NCBI GenBank assembly: GCA_026874595.1
Contig: CM049316.1
Coordinates: 73,187,176 to 73,251,175 of the forward strand
Direction: 5' to 3'
Source of the DNA: Sipunculus nudus
Taxonomy: Eukaryota > Annelida > Sipuncula > Golfingiida > Sipunculidae
Length of the DNA stretch: 64,000 nucleotides
The position numbers and the translations under genes were made by a program. Positions 25,341 through 36,892 of this stretch are shown here, one piece after another (positions within the stretch are counted from its first letter, which is position 1; every line of letters starts with the position of its first letter). The notes under the pieces are model-generated. The model was not told the DNA's origin and did no database searches. It saw only the letters and a list, made by a program, of their open reading frames with translations.

Positions 25341-26465
25341 TGTCTCATGAATTGCGTACTGAGCGTCAAGGCTGGTCTGTTGATTGCGGCAGACGAGAGA
25401 CGCGTCTCTCTCCCGGCATTGTTGGACCTCAGTGCAGCGTTTGACACGCTTGATCATTCAATTTTTCTTAAAAGACTAGAAATTACCTTCGGTATACACG
25501 GCACCGCGCTTGTATTGTTTACTTCGTTCCTCGCCAATCGTTCCCAGGCAGTTATGGTTGACGGTAGAAAATCAGACCCAAGTACTTTGTTGTGCGGGGT
25601 TCCTCAGGGATCCGTGTTAGGACCTATGTTGTTCACTTCATATTCACAACCCCTATCTCGCATGATATCGGCACTTGATTGTTCTTTTCATAAGCATGTT
25701 GATGACACTGAAGTGTCAAAATGTAGTTTACCAGGTTAGTTAAGCTCTCACCAGTTCAGCATACAGGTTTCTATCGAGAATGTACTATCATGGGTGACCA
25801 GCAACAAACTTAAATTGAATACTCACAAGACTGAAATTATGCCTGTCGGATCTAAAACCCTTCTGGGAATGACTGGCAGTGGGTCAATTAGCATTAGGAG
25901 CAGTACTGTTCCTTTTCAAAATTCAATTAAGTATCTAGGTGTTTAGATTGATCATAATCTTTCAATGCATGAATTTATTAGTAGTATACGTCGTGCGGCC
26001 TTTCTTGAGCTCCGCCGTATAGCTTCCATCCGGCGTTTCCGCTCTTCTAATGCGTGTTGTCGGCTCATTTGTAATATCTCGCCTGGATTACTGTTATACC
26101 TGATAAAAATAATAACCTATCGGTCTTTGCGTATAATGCGCTCTGCTGGCTGAAACCTTCTTAAAGTACCAAAGTGTAATATGAAAGATTATTAACGTTC
26201 CTTCCGTTTCATATCCACAATATTCTGGAATTCACGTCTATTACACTTGAAAATTTCCACACATTTTATCTTTTAAAACTAATTTTAAAACGTTCCTCTT
26301 GCGGAAAGCTTTTGGTAATTAACATACATTATTTTTTTTCTCGGATAAGGCAGAGTGAGTAGATTTCCATGTAATTGTATGTGGGTATGTATGTGTGTGT
26401 GAATTGCGCTGTATATCCAACCATCGGATAACTGGCGCTATTTAAATACTATATATATTTATTTT
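25340..26465 (+). pseudogene. 5'-truncated CR1/L2-like non-LTR reverse transcriptase
   Basis: In one frame from about 25347 to 26153 the translation shows the reverse-transcriptase core of a non-LTR retrotransposon: LLDLSAAFDTLDHS, then GVPQGSVLGPMLF, then HVDDTE in place of the catalytic YADD box. After those come SWVTSNKLKLNTHKTEIM and IKYLGV. The frame is interrupted by TAG at 25737-25739 and TAG at 25944-25946, with no frameshift between. The degraded tail ends near TGGCGCTATTTAAATAC, followed by TA/TTTA-rich sequence, resembling L2-type 3' ends. The endonuclease and N-terminal RT are absent, so it is a dead 5'-truncated copy. It lies within the segment bounded by the inverted arms. The clade call (CR1/L2 group) is by motif memory and could be a neighbouring clade. 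Confidence 0.88.
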
Positions 26466-26655
26466 ATGGTTTTATACACTCATAAAAAGCAGAATCAATT
26501 TAAATATATGCATATTACTATAATTATAATGAAAATGCATATGAACTGTGGCTTTAACTGACCATAAGTGCGTCTATATTACTTTCGAGTTTACACGTTT
26601 TGATCACTTCTCAGCACTTCTGAGTGACTTTCGAAATTGCTTCCGAGCACACAGT

Positions 26656-26842
26656 CGCCTATAACTTTCAGATTAGATAATGAATAACTAGGATTCTTTA
26701 AGGAATGAGAGAACAACACTAATTTTATTGAAACATAAACAAATGAAGCGTTAGCATTTTTTTAAATGCTTTATTGCTTTATTAAAAAAAATCCTTGGTT
26801 TCCGTTTTCTGGCTTCCAACTTCCGAGTTTTACACACACGAT
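26656..26842 (-). repeat. Right arm of imperfect inverted repeat
   Basis: Reverse-complement partner of 23061-23240; it includes ATGCTTTATTGCTTTATT and CTTCCGAGTTTTACAC. The arms differ by substitutions and small indels, so the structure is old. Confidence 0.75.
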
Positions 26843-27278
26843 CCCGCCAGAACACCTTCTGTTTTGAACAAGGAGGGCCGCCTCATGTGAGCCATAAAGA
26901 TGAAAAGAGGTAAGAACTGTAATTATATATGTGAAAAAAATCATGTTTCTACGATACTAGGCACATACAACACGACAGTATAAGCCTCTGATGTCAAATA
27001 ATACCACACAGCAAATATTTGATCCGACCCTTAGAATTGGTGTTCAATTATGACTCGAATCATGCTTCTAGGCCCATCAGTTTATTTCCAAAGGCCGGAG
27101 TGTCATGTTGCCATGGCTACCCCATAACCTGGTTTATCTTTATCCGTTTTCACAAAATACTAAATGAGTCCGGTTAGATAAGACACGGAGCGACACAACT
27201 AACACCGCGGACGAAGTAAGATCTGACGTGGCATTATCCCGTAGTATGGCCGTGCGTATTTGTAAAGTCTAGTAAAGA
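26843..27278. other. Intergenic stretch, nothing firm
   Basis: No gene was recognised. One strong splice-donor match, AAGAG|GTAAGAAC, follows a short ATG frame near 26900, but it does not connect in frame to the open segment at 27279. Confidence 0.4.
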
Positions 27279-27518
27279 ATGCTCTCAGAGAAGGGACCTT
27301 TTGTTCACAGGGTTGAGTTTGGTGATACTGGACCTGTCTTGGCCTATGGCTTTCCGTTAACCAGAAGAGAGCAAGCAATTGTTGCGAATAAAACGACCGA
27401 GTGGGATCATTTACGACGGCGATACATTTTACACGGAAATAACATATTTAACGGTTCTCTCTGTGATGATCCTACCCAGGATCCCATTCTTTATGATAAA
27501 CATGCTCAAATGTTCTAA
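27279..27518 (+). CDS. Candidate small exon or ORF, unknown protein (79 codons)
   Basis: An ATG-started frame with balanced, non-repetitive composition (GPVLAYGFPLTRREQ, TTEWDHLRRRY, DPTQDPILYDKHAQMF) that looks more protein-like than the other short frames here. The stop is followed by an AATAAA at 27656-27661. Inside it TTTTGTTCACAG|G resembles a splice acceptor, so it could be a terminal exon rather than a single-exon gene. The family was not recognised, no upstream exon could be linked, and no signal peptide or membrane segment is seen. Coding status is inference. Confidence 0.35.
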   Translation: MLSEKGPFVHRVEFGDTGPVLAYGFPLTRREQAIVANKTTEWDHLRRRYILHGNNIFNGSLCDDPTQDPILYDKHAQMF

Positions 27519-29068
27519 TGACAGTCAATTATCGTTTTCATCCTTTTATAAACAATAATAAGCGCAATTGACATAAATACAACTGAACGAACACAATTTC
27601 ATTTTTGGACTCTCATTCCCTGTTTTCCTCCTGAAAAACTAATTGTCTTTGTTGAAATAAAACTTGGAGAGAAATAATACTTTGATTGTTCGATCGAATA
27701 ACAGTTGAAGTATAACCGTTTGCTTGTATAATACAACCACAAACATATCTATGAATAAGTTACTCCAAAGTCTCCTATCCAGGGGTTATATGTTCCTCCA
27801 TCACAGGTCCGATCTATTTATAATAACTGCAATGTTGGGATGTAGGCTTGCAAAAGTATTTGCCTCGAAACGTAGCTTTCTTTAATCGTAAACTAGGTTT
27901 TCTTTTCCTTACAATTTAAAACGTGTTATATAAGCAGTTAAAAGGAATCTTAATTCTTTTTCTTCAGGTTTGCATAAAAAATGCAAATTGGGAAACCTCA
28001 AAAGGAACCTCAGAAAGGACAGGCTTGTCCACAGGAACTGCAAAAACAACTAAAATCCTATCCTTAAATAAAAAGACGTTATTGAACCAACACACTAATG
28101 ATAACTTATAATAAAGAATACACTTGCCGTTCTATCGATGTCTACAAGTCTTTGATGCGTTAGTGTTTCTTATGTTGGCTTTCTGCTTCCCCGTGCGTAG
28201 CTGCTGTTCTAACTAAGAGTTCAGTGTGCATTATGCGGTGAGACAGAGGTCCGTAAGTCCCGACAACTGAACATATATCTTTCATAGAACAAAGGTCTAC
28301 AACATGCCTTTTATCCCTGTGTACACAAGCTTTGATCCATTACTTTGCCGTCGTAAGCACCTTACATTTGTCAGTCTATATATACAGTAATCTTTATCAA
28401 ATGTCTGTATAGATAAGGATATTGTAAATAATCATTACTTACCATGTTACAACATGGATCGTCTATAATCGTTGGTAGCTTAGCTTTATATATTAATGGA
28501 TATTAAGGAGTGCTAAAGTCTAGTCACCAATCACCTAGTTGCCCATTCACCACCCTTTTGAATAAAGAATTTACTAATTAACCATTTGTAAAGCTCTTGC
28601 TTAACCGACTTTCCGCCAAATGCTTCTGATGAATGTGTTTTATCTAATTTTAGCAGGCCCCAACATATTACAAACACATTGATATAAACAAAAAAAAGCA
28701 GCCTCTGTGCGATGAGATTCACGTTTTACGAACTAAGTTTAGAAATACTCAAAGGGAATATCTTTACTTTATAAAGGTAAGATATCAGGATAGGTCACTT
28801 TAAATGGATAGTAACCATGGATTCCAATACAAATTGGCTGCAACAAGTAAATTGTACGAGTGCTGAGAACAAAAATATATACGAAATTAAAAAAAAAACA
28901 CACACACACACACTATACCTGCAGAATGAACTCCCATCCCCCTACCTCGACCTTACTATTGTAGCAGATCACCCCCCCCCCCCCCTTCCATTAACAAACC
29001 TGCAGAATGGGCCACACACACTCTGCCAACAGAATAACTCCAAATTAACAGGAGTGTAAGCATAATAC
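27519..29068. other. Gene-poor stretch with simple repeats
   Basis: It holds a (CA)n run near 28899-28912, a C14 tract at 28972-28985 and AT-rich sequence. Short frames at 27923-28111 and 28817-29059 have no support beyond being open, and the latter is shaped by the CA and C tracts. Confidence 0.5.
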
Positions 29069-30560
29069 AAGGAGACGCAAAACTAGACTCCGACTTCTCG
29101 ATTACGCCAAACTATAACATCTCGCTAATTTTCGGTCGCATGGTCTCTCTCAACTCAAAGAGAACCCGATACGGATTCGACTTCACGGGTGTATCAGACG
29201 TGAGACGTGAGACTACATTCGATGAAATCGGTGAGTCTTGGGACGTCTGTGAATACTTCCCCTTACTGTTTCAACAGATCATAAATCTCGTGCCGCTGTC
29301 GCTTGCATAGCTCGGCATTAACCTCACGCTCAGTATGGCTGCGCACCGTCGACAGTAACGAGACGTTGGAGGTTTCCTCTACTCCCTTCGATATTTAGTT
29401 CCCCGACTAAGGGAGATTTGCGGTTTCACCAACCGGATTATCCGGTTCTCGTACAGACTCGTTTGTACTCAAGGTGACCGTCGTTAAGACATGCTGAGGC
29501 TTAGCCCTTGCCTTACATATGGGACACGACCTTTGGAACTTTGCAATGTCCCCTTCCAGTTGAACTAGGCACTAACACATACGCGTGTTGGATCTACGCT
29601 GTGATGGCCCGCCATAATCACCTCGTGGCCCCATCTTCATAACATCAGCCGTAACGACTCGGCTACCATGCACTATCTTTGATCCATCCAGATTACCGCA
29701 TTTATCTCGCGCAACACACGGACTAAGAAATCGTCCTTAATCCAGAAAGTGCTGTCACTTCCGCTAGCAGACTTAGCAAGTTTCCAGTACGGAGCTAACG
29801 ACTGATAGTTTTTCTGCGCCTTAATAAAATCGGCCGGGCTTACATTAGTGACTGGACTAGCTTTATGTAAACTTCGCGTCGGCAATTGCCGCTTACGTGC
29901 TGCGGCAAGCGTCTCTAATGCGGAAGTCACTTCCGGCGGTGACTCGACGTTATCGCGCTCTATGCCTGAATCCCGATCAGCCTTCCACATAGGATTCGGA
30001 TCGTTCGAATCCCGCGCTCCTGATGTGTTTCCTAATGTGTTTTCCGTAAACCGACACGGTGTTTCTCCACTCTCCGGCCTGCAAGTACGAAACTTGTTAC
30101 GATAACCATCCCCTGTTATCTGGTAACGTTTTAGAAAAGCTAAATTAAGCTTATCGTTGTTCATGGCGTCGCTATCTCCTAACTGTGCGTATGTATCAAA
30201 CGCCATACCACGCAAAAAGACTTAATTACAAAGCCCAGCTATCACAATCGTAGTTCTGCTAAAGCGCTAGACGCTCAAAACGCTCAAGAAACGCGACTAG
30301 TTTACCGTGCTGCTCGTCAAACGGAGAGAGCTTGAGGTTACGGGGCCCCTTCCCTACTCTTCATCTGTTTACTATAGCCCTCATTGCCGCTGAATGCTGA
30401 TTACAATTGCAGCATTTCTATCTCATGCACTCTGGCTTCACGTTCACGCTCTGCAGCTTCACGGTCGCGCTGAAGTTCTCGCTCTGATGCTTCACATTAT
30501 GTCTCTCTCCGTCTAGCCCTCTCATCGCACCCAGCATCTTCCCACTGCATGGTCTCTAAA
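29069..30560 (-). pseudogene. Ty3-type retrotransposon remnant with Gmr1-like domain order
   Basis: The following are read on the minus strand from 30560 downward. A charged RERE-rich coiled segment (about 30400-30550) is followed by gag-capsid-like motifs (VAFLERFE near 30280, FLRGMAFDTYAQL near 30200, FRTCRPESGETPCRF near 30050). The open frame 29673-30215 then passes into a linker that resembles the stretch before integrase. Next comes a broken H2C2 integrase zinc-binding segment (MAGHHSV near 29610, SCPICKARAKPQH near 29510), and then the very start of a reverse transcriptase (GVIEKSESSFASP near 29090). Integrase upstream of RT is the order known for Gmr1-like elements. Protease, the integrase core and most of RT are missing, and frames shift several times. 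No LTRs were found. It is inactive. Confidence 0.75.
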
Positions 30561-32225
30561 GCCTCTACATGTACGCTTGTTAACAAATTTTTTCAGAGCT
30601 TCGTCCTTGTACCAAAACGCTTCTGTAACGGCTATACCAACCGACTATGCATGCGAACCTTGTAACATAGGCAAAAAACCAGTAAACACTAAAAAAAGCA
30701 AACCGGTGATATTCATGGAATCACACGAGGGTTGCACCGAAGATCAAAAGACGCATGGACGGACAGATGTACATCAAGTATGTGATACCAAAGTCTTAGT
30801 TATCAAAAGTGAACACTTACTTGTCGTGTGACCTTACTCAACAAATCATCACAAAGGTAATTAAATTAATCTAAACAGCTCTGTCAAGTATCTACTCCAG
30901 TCTGAGTAATTATCAAACGTATACCGTGGTTTACTCTGAGTAACTATTAAACATTAGACGACCACAGGTCGAGCGCTTGCCGAAAATTGAAATAGACCGG
31001 ACATAGACATTCCGGAATGGAAAGACTAATAAAATGAGCTATATTTTGTGTAGATAACACAATTTTGGAAGACATTATGAGCCACATAATGTTTTTTTTC
31101 GGTGACCTTGCCTTTGACCTTTGACCTATCTCCACCAAAAACAGAAGACTTGCAGGGGTTTCGCTTTTCTATCAACTGTATAACTTTCAAAGCGATTGCT
31201 TCAGATGTACGGTCTGAATAGAATCCAGTCAAACTGATCCAATGGTGCCTGAAGACCTCCATAACTTTGAAAGAGACAACGTTAGAAAAATGAGACCCCA
31301 TATTTTGGGACATCGTGTATTTTCCCTAAATAATGCATAACCATGGTATCAGACGATTTAGACAGCTACATGTAGGAAGAAAGGCCATGTAATGGCGAGT
31401 AAAATGATCTACAGTTTACGTGGCTACGATAAATTTAAATGAAAATATTAAGTAATTTTTAATGACCATGAGATTTACCTTTGGACTTGTTGCTCTAAAA
31501 GACATTAGAAAATCTAGAACTTTAGGTATTCTATCTACAGTATAACATTTACAGGGATTGTTTGTAAAATCTGGCCCGTGGAAAGCTAAAATGTGGCATT
31601 CATAACGGCAAAAATGCTGTGATATAGTTTGCCGTATCGTTTATACTGCGCTACAGTCAGCCTTTCCTTCCAACATATGGTTTTTTTTTTATGAAGTGTA
31701 TGACAAGTAACCGTTAATCTTGTGTATTAAGCATTTGTTACATTTTGACGTATTGATTTATTTTGTAATATTTAGCATTTGCCAGATTCCGTCATCCGTC
31801 CGGTAAATCACCCCAGGATTAGGCTCAACTTGGGCAGGAAATCTGATAACGCCCGCTGTCACTTGGCCAGTCTCTCGAGACTTGATTGATGCTCGATGTC
31901 AGTGGCACTTGCCTGTAGCAGTGAGCTGACTGTCACAAGCTGGTGTCTTTGCTGGCCATGTTACTGATACGGACATGGGTTGTGTATATGTGGGTCATAT
32001 CTGTGTCACTTCCATCAGAGCTTTTAACTATCATACTGTTTTGACCGTAAGGGGTTTAATTTATAAACAATTTATATACAAGGTAGAAAAACAAGGGCTC
32101 AAGGATCCACAGCTTAGCTGTGAATTAATCCCATATGGTAAAACTGTAAAAGCAAGAATAATTTTATATCATACTGGAAACTTTTTTTATATCTAACAGA
32201 TATTGTTTTGTAAATTAAAATATAC
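30561..32225. other. Gene-poor stretch, one TGACCTTTGACC-type repeat fragment
   Basis: At 31100-31330 a fragment carrying GGTGACCTTGCCTTTGACC with CATAACTTTGAAA phrases resembles the TGACCTTGA array family. The rest is AT-rich. Open frames at 30577-30831 and 31975-32196 were not recognised. Confidence 0.45.
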
Positions 32226-32960
32226 ATATATAAATATATGAACTTGAAAAAAATAAATTTGATGTAATAAAAATGAGGATCTAGTACTCATTATTCTCCT
32301 GCCTCAGTGGAATAAGAATTAGTGATTTGCTTTGTTTTCCATCTATCTACCTGTTTTTAAATGGTAAATAATCATGAATTAACTTTTTGTTTGTTTATAA
32401 TGTTTATTATTATGTATATACATAGTTGTTCTCCCACAACCCCAACCCCCCCCCCCCCCCCCCCCGATGCCGCCATTGAGTAGTTCATTCTGAGCACTGG
32501 GGACTAAAGTTTTATTTAAAATGAATAAAATTTATTAATAAAGAAAATATATGCAGAGGTACAGAGGTGATGTAACCCCCAATCATTATCAACCACCACC
32601 ACCCAGCCATCCACTATCAAATCCAGCCACACGTGGACGGGGAACTTTATTGCAACTGTTCACATTTTATAAAATAGAAAAAAATAGTTTAATAAAAATA
32701 CTATCTAACTGAACAAATGTGTAAACAGCATATGATGGTAACAGTATGAACCTTATATTGACAAACTGCCTACATGCTTCAATTTCAACAATAGGAAGCA
32801 TGGTCAGGTCAAAACCTATTATTTGCAACTATATCTTCAATCATATCAACCATTTTAAGATTATATTACATCTTCCCCTATAACTTTATTTCCATTTGAT
32901 ATTATTTTAGATTTTTAATTTCAAGGTCAAACTCAGGTGAGCACAGCGGGTCCCTTGTTT
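32226..32960 (+). repeat. Dispersed repeat R1, first copy
   Basis: It shares an ordered set of phrases with 48895-49690, including AAAAATGAGGATCT, GATTTGCTTTG, CTGTTTTTAAAT, a long C tract, a GCAGAGGTACAGAG-type motif and GAGCACAGCGGGTCCCTTG. The middle is interrupted by C20 (32446-32465). It is probably an old interspersed repeat; no coding frame was seen. Confidence 0.65.
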
Positions 32961-33099
32961 TTAAGGAGCGGACGACCTTTGACCTGATGACCCCAAATCA
33001 AAAGGGTCCTTGATTTATTCGTGGGGAGTCATGTTGTTTTCAGTGCCATCTTCTGTCGTCGTCTGTAGGATATTTTGTGAATGCAACTTTTCAGGGGCT

Positions 33100-33900
33100 G
33101 CATTTTTTTCCTCCAAATATTAAAATAGTCATTATTCCTGCCAAAATGTCAAACATGTTCGAAATCTAGTGACATTGACCATCGTCTTCAAGGCCAATTT
33201 GCCGAAATGTAAAAAATGAGCCCCATAACCTTTGAAGGACTTCACATTTTGTTCTTAAATGTAGTGCACCTAGTGTACCTTCTATATTCTGGGGCGAGTT
33301 CGAAAACTGGTGAACTTGGCCAGGATCTTGAAGATCAAATTAGGCGAATTAAAGTTATTGTTTTGTGAACGTGATAACTTTTTAAGGGCTGCATATTTTC
33401 CTCCAAAACCTGATACACTTATTGTTTCTACCAACTTTCAGACGAAAACCAAATCCGGTGACTTGACCTTCCAGCCCAATTCTGCTGAAATGTAAATTTT
33501 TGTGAACCCCATCTCTTTTGAAGGGCTTCACATTTTTTTCTCAAACTGGGTACACAAATCGTTCATAGCATGTTCTTGTGCGGGTTCGAAAACCATTGAC
33601 CTTGACCAAAATCTTCCAGATCAAATCAGACGAATTATAGTTATTATCTTGTGAACACTATCAGTAATTAAGTATTGGGTTTTTTCCTCAAACTTGACAC
33701 AAATTGTTTCAAATAAGTTCTCTGATTATTTTGGTTAATGGTGACCTTGATCTTAATCCCCAAGGTCAAACATGCATTTCTAGGATAATTGTCATCCCCA
33801 AACCTGTGCTTTCTGCCAAAATATTTGAGAAGTTTGACAAGAGATGACCTTGACCTTGAATATCAAGGTCCGCTAAAATGTAGAATCACTGTTTGATATT
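33100..33900 (+). repeat. ~140-bp tandem array carrying TGACCTTGA sites, independent locus
   Basis: Anchor motifs of the TGACCTTGACC type recur near 33170, 33311, 33459, 33596, 33742 and 33845, spaced about 137-148 bases except for the last. They share the phrases GAAAACTGGTGA, CCCCATAACC and TTTTTTCCTCAAA with the arrays at 5290 and 16372. It is more diverged than those, and it lies outside the 11-kb unit. Confidence 0.75.
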
Positions 33901-34319
33901 ATACCCTTCATGTTTTGAGATGGCCGGATCCATAGGGAGGAGATTTCCACTGCAAAAACAAAGCCATTCTAATTGCTATTGTTCGAACTATATTTCTTTA
34001 ATTGTTAAACTGTTTCCACTCTAATGTGCAAAACTTAACTTTGCATTCACGTAGAATTCCACAGGTAATGTTGCATGTTTAAAGAATTTAATTTCCTTAA
34101 AGGTTTAATCAATAAAAAACTTAATTATAATTAAAACCACCAGTATTCATAATTCACAATATATGAGCTGAATAATGGATAAATAATGATGCAATTTAGA
34201 ATTGTCATTTTCATATATTTTACATTTGCAAATGTATTTTGTGATAAAAAATTGCATAGTCCGATGCCAAAGAAAAAATATAAGGGATAAATGATGATGC
34301 TATTAAAAAAGAATAAAAA

Positions 34320-34462
34320 AATGAACAAAGTTGGTATAAAATATGTGGATCTAATGCAAAGATGTATTATTTTTCAGCCTCAGCTGAATTGAAGTGATCA
34401 ACTTTGTTTTTCCATCCCTGTTATATTTTAATATTTAATAATCATGAATCATTTCTCTATAG
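34320..34462 (+). repeat. Dispersed repeat R1, partial copy
   Basis: A fragment matching the first part of the R1 repeat (ATGTGGATCTAATGCAAA, CAGCCTCAGCTGAATTG, ACTTTGTTTTTCCATC, TAATAATCATGAAT). It ends abruptly at the acceptor-like site that opens the next candidate exon. Confidence 0.5.
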
Positions 34463-34578
34463 GCCTGGAAATAATGAAAACAATAAGAAAAGCTTTAGCG
34501 ACTGCCCAGAAAGGTGAAAGCAGAAAAAGCCCCAAAACCTCAACTCCTCGTCAAAAGAAAAATTACTATAATCTGTAA
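34463..34578 (+). CDS. Candidate terminal exon, basic C-terminal tail (37 residues)
   Basis: TTTCTCTATAG, a good acceptor, is followed by a frame open from its first complete codon (LEIMKTIRKALATAQKGE...) to TAA at 34576-34578. The segment is strongly basic and not repeat-like. No preceding exon or polyadenylation signal close by was found, and the acceptor sits at the edge of an R1 repeat. It could equally be chance or an exonised repeat edge. The protein is unknown. Confidence 0.25.
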
Positions 34579-35354
34579 TATACATTTCTAGTTGAGTAAA
34601 TAGATGTTATTTTGATATTAGACTGTTTGTTATCATCTTAGCTTTGTTTTTATTTAACCATTCGATCTGTAATCAGCTGTGTATTTCAGTGGTATGTTAG
34701 GCAAACCATTTACCCCAGTTAAATATGAAATCTTTCACAAAATATGTTAACATTAGTTTTAGATAATTCAATCGATATTTTAAAGGTAAGAGAAATGATG
34801 AGTGTTAATAATAATAATACGTGATGCTTTTACGCCAATACAAACATTATTAGAGAATGTATGGATAGGTTCATGCTTTTTTCTAGTCTTTTTCGTACCT
34901 TTACATAATATTTCCAGAAGTTATGTGTCACATTTTTCTGATCATGTGACTAAAATGAGTACAGGGCATGCAACTGTTGGGTATCTTCTTCAGATTTACA
35001 TAGTTTACACCCCATGGCTGCCAATGTAAAACAATGAATGCTGGATAGCTGAGTGCTAGTTGGTTGATTCATCTGCTACCTATGATACGATCATAATTTT
35101 AAGCAAAAGAATAAACTTACCACTGTAAATATCGCTTCAATGACCCATTTATGCAGGTTGAAGCTTGCTCCCTAATGAACTAGCTACGGCGCAATAAACA
35201 AATCAATAAAGCCGTGCGATGACTGACTTATCTATCACCATGTATTATGTATGCTTACATGGCCCAGCTTTGCTCTTTGCCACATGCTGCGGTATATAAC
35301 TAGTCTAAACACTTGAACATGTCAGAACATGTCGTTTATACTGCGCACTTTATT

Positions 35355-35412
<58 letters not shown>

Positions 35413-36510
35413 CAACCCATATAAACCATCAGTTCTCCCTGCTGCATGCAAATTCACCGTGCCGACATGAAGTGGCACGACCGTGGCGTCACTTCCCTGG
35501 TTCCTATAAAAGTATGCAAATACACAGAGTGGTTAAGGATCTGGCGAAGCCAAGTCTTATAGATTTTAGCTTACCATAGAATGTAGGCTTTGGATGTTCA
35601 AACCAGAGAATGAATACATACTGGCCAACCCATGCAAAGTGTATATTCTGTGGACTAAGGTAATATAATGTGTCCATTCCATAGGTTAACTCATGCTATT
35701 TGTACATCCCATGGGTTAAGTCATAGAATGTGTAAATTCCACGGGTTAAATCACAGAACAGTTTGTCTTTTCAACTTTCTTGGCATGCTTTTTTACAACT
35801 CCAAACCCACTTATTGATTCATTGAACGAACTATTCTTAGGTAAATACGCTTTGCCCTTTGCCACATAGAGCAATTTATCACTTTACTGGCGTCACTTGG
35901 TAAACACGTAAGTATAGCAGCGAGTTCATAGCCTCCCGCCGTACTGCATGCCCTTCTGTCCTCTGTATCATATCATATCCCAGACAGTTCTACACTTATT
36001 ATGATCAGCTTATTGTTGACACAAGTTGGTCACATACCTAAACTTCTCTTTACGCTCTAAAATGGTATGCTTTACCTCCAGATGACTGGTATCAATGAAG
36101 AACGTACCTTTAGATTTTATGATTATTTGGTATTTAGATTATAGATTCATCGAGCAAAAAGGAATTACATGAGTACAGGCTGAATCAAATAAGGATACAC
36201 GCTTGCATGTCTAGTGCATAAGAGGTTCTAATATATAAAAAAAAATATCTGAAGCGACCATCACTCAATATTAAAGGCATACTGTAACATGCTATTTTTT
36301 TTACATTCAGGAGGCGCCAACTATGGCTGTCTAATGTCTGTGAAGCAATATATTTGTTTTTAACTTCTTTTCAATCGGTTTGATAATATTTCTTTATTAG
36401 GTTATAAATCGTTAATGCTATAATTGTATCCGCCAAAACAGAGTTTTGCTAATAGTATGTTTTCAGCCGAGTTCCTCACACGATACCGCGTTCGTTTCCG
36501 GAGAACTCTC
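34579..36510. other. Gene-poor stretch with (TA)n and a three-unit minisatellite
   Basis: It holds (TA)n at about 35358-35408, and at about 35660-35760 three ~30-bp units of the form AATGTGTACATTCCATGGGTT. The remaining sequence is AT-rich and no gene was recognised. Confidence 0.5.
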
Positions 36511-36843
36511 AGAACCCTGGACAGATCTATCTGAAACCCGATATAATTATTAGGTCACACGTGAGCTAGCAAAGATTGGCGGTGCTACGTGCAATCCTTT
36601 TTGCGTCGTGTACAGGTGTATATCGTTTATGGTGAAAATAGTCAAGATAGCAGGTGTGGTTCAACGCATTCGTTTTTGCATGGCGTAAATTTTTGGAAGG
36701 CTCAGAATAATGTTAAATGTATACATTCCTTTCCCTTTTCATCATCGACATCCTATGATGAAGTACATATTTTATTTACTAAAAAAATTTCTCTGCTTTT
36801 CACTGTTTTGCTTAAACATTTCTGGATTGTAATACATACATAA

Positions 36844-36889
<46 letters not shown>

Positions 36890-36892
<3 letters not shown>

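Noticed and set aside
27981-28068. Short frame starting MQIGKPQKEPQKGQAC, reminiscent of the start of the mitochondrial protein CMC4
   Set aside because: The twin Cx9C cysteines that define that family are absent and the frame stops after 28 residues; the resemblance is mostly Gln/Lys composition.
28817-29059. 80-codon plus frame
   Set aside because: It is held open by (CA)n and C14 tracts, with no other coding evidence.
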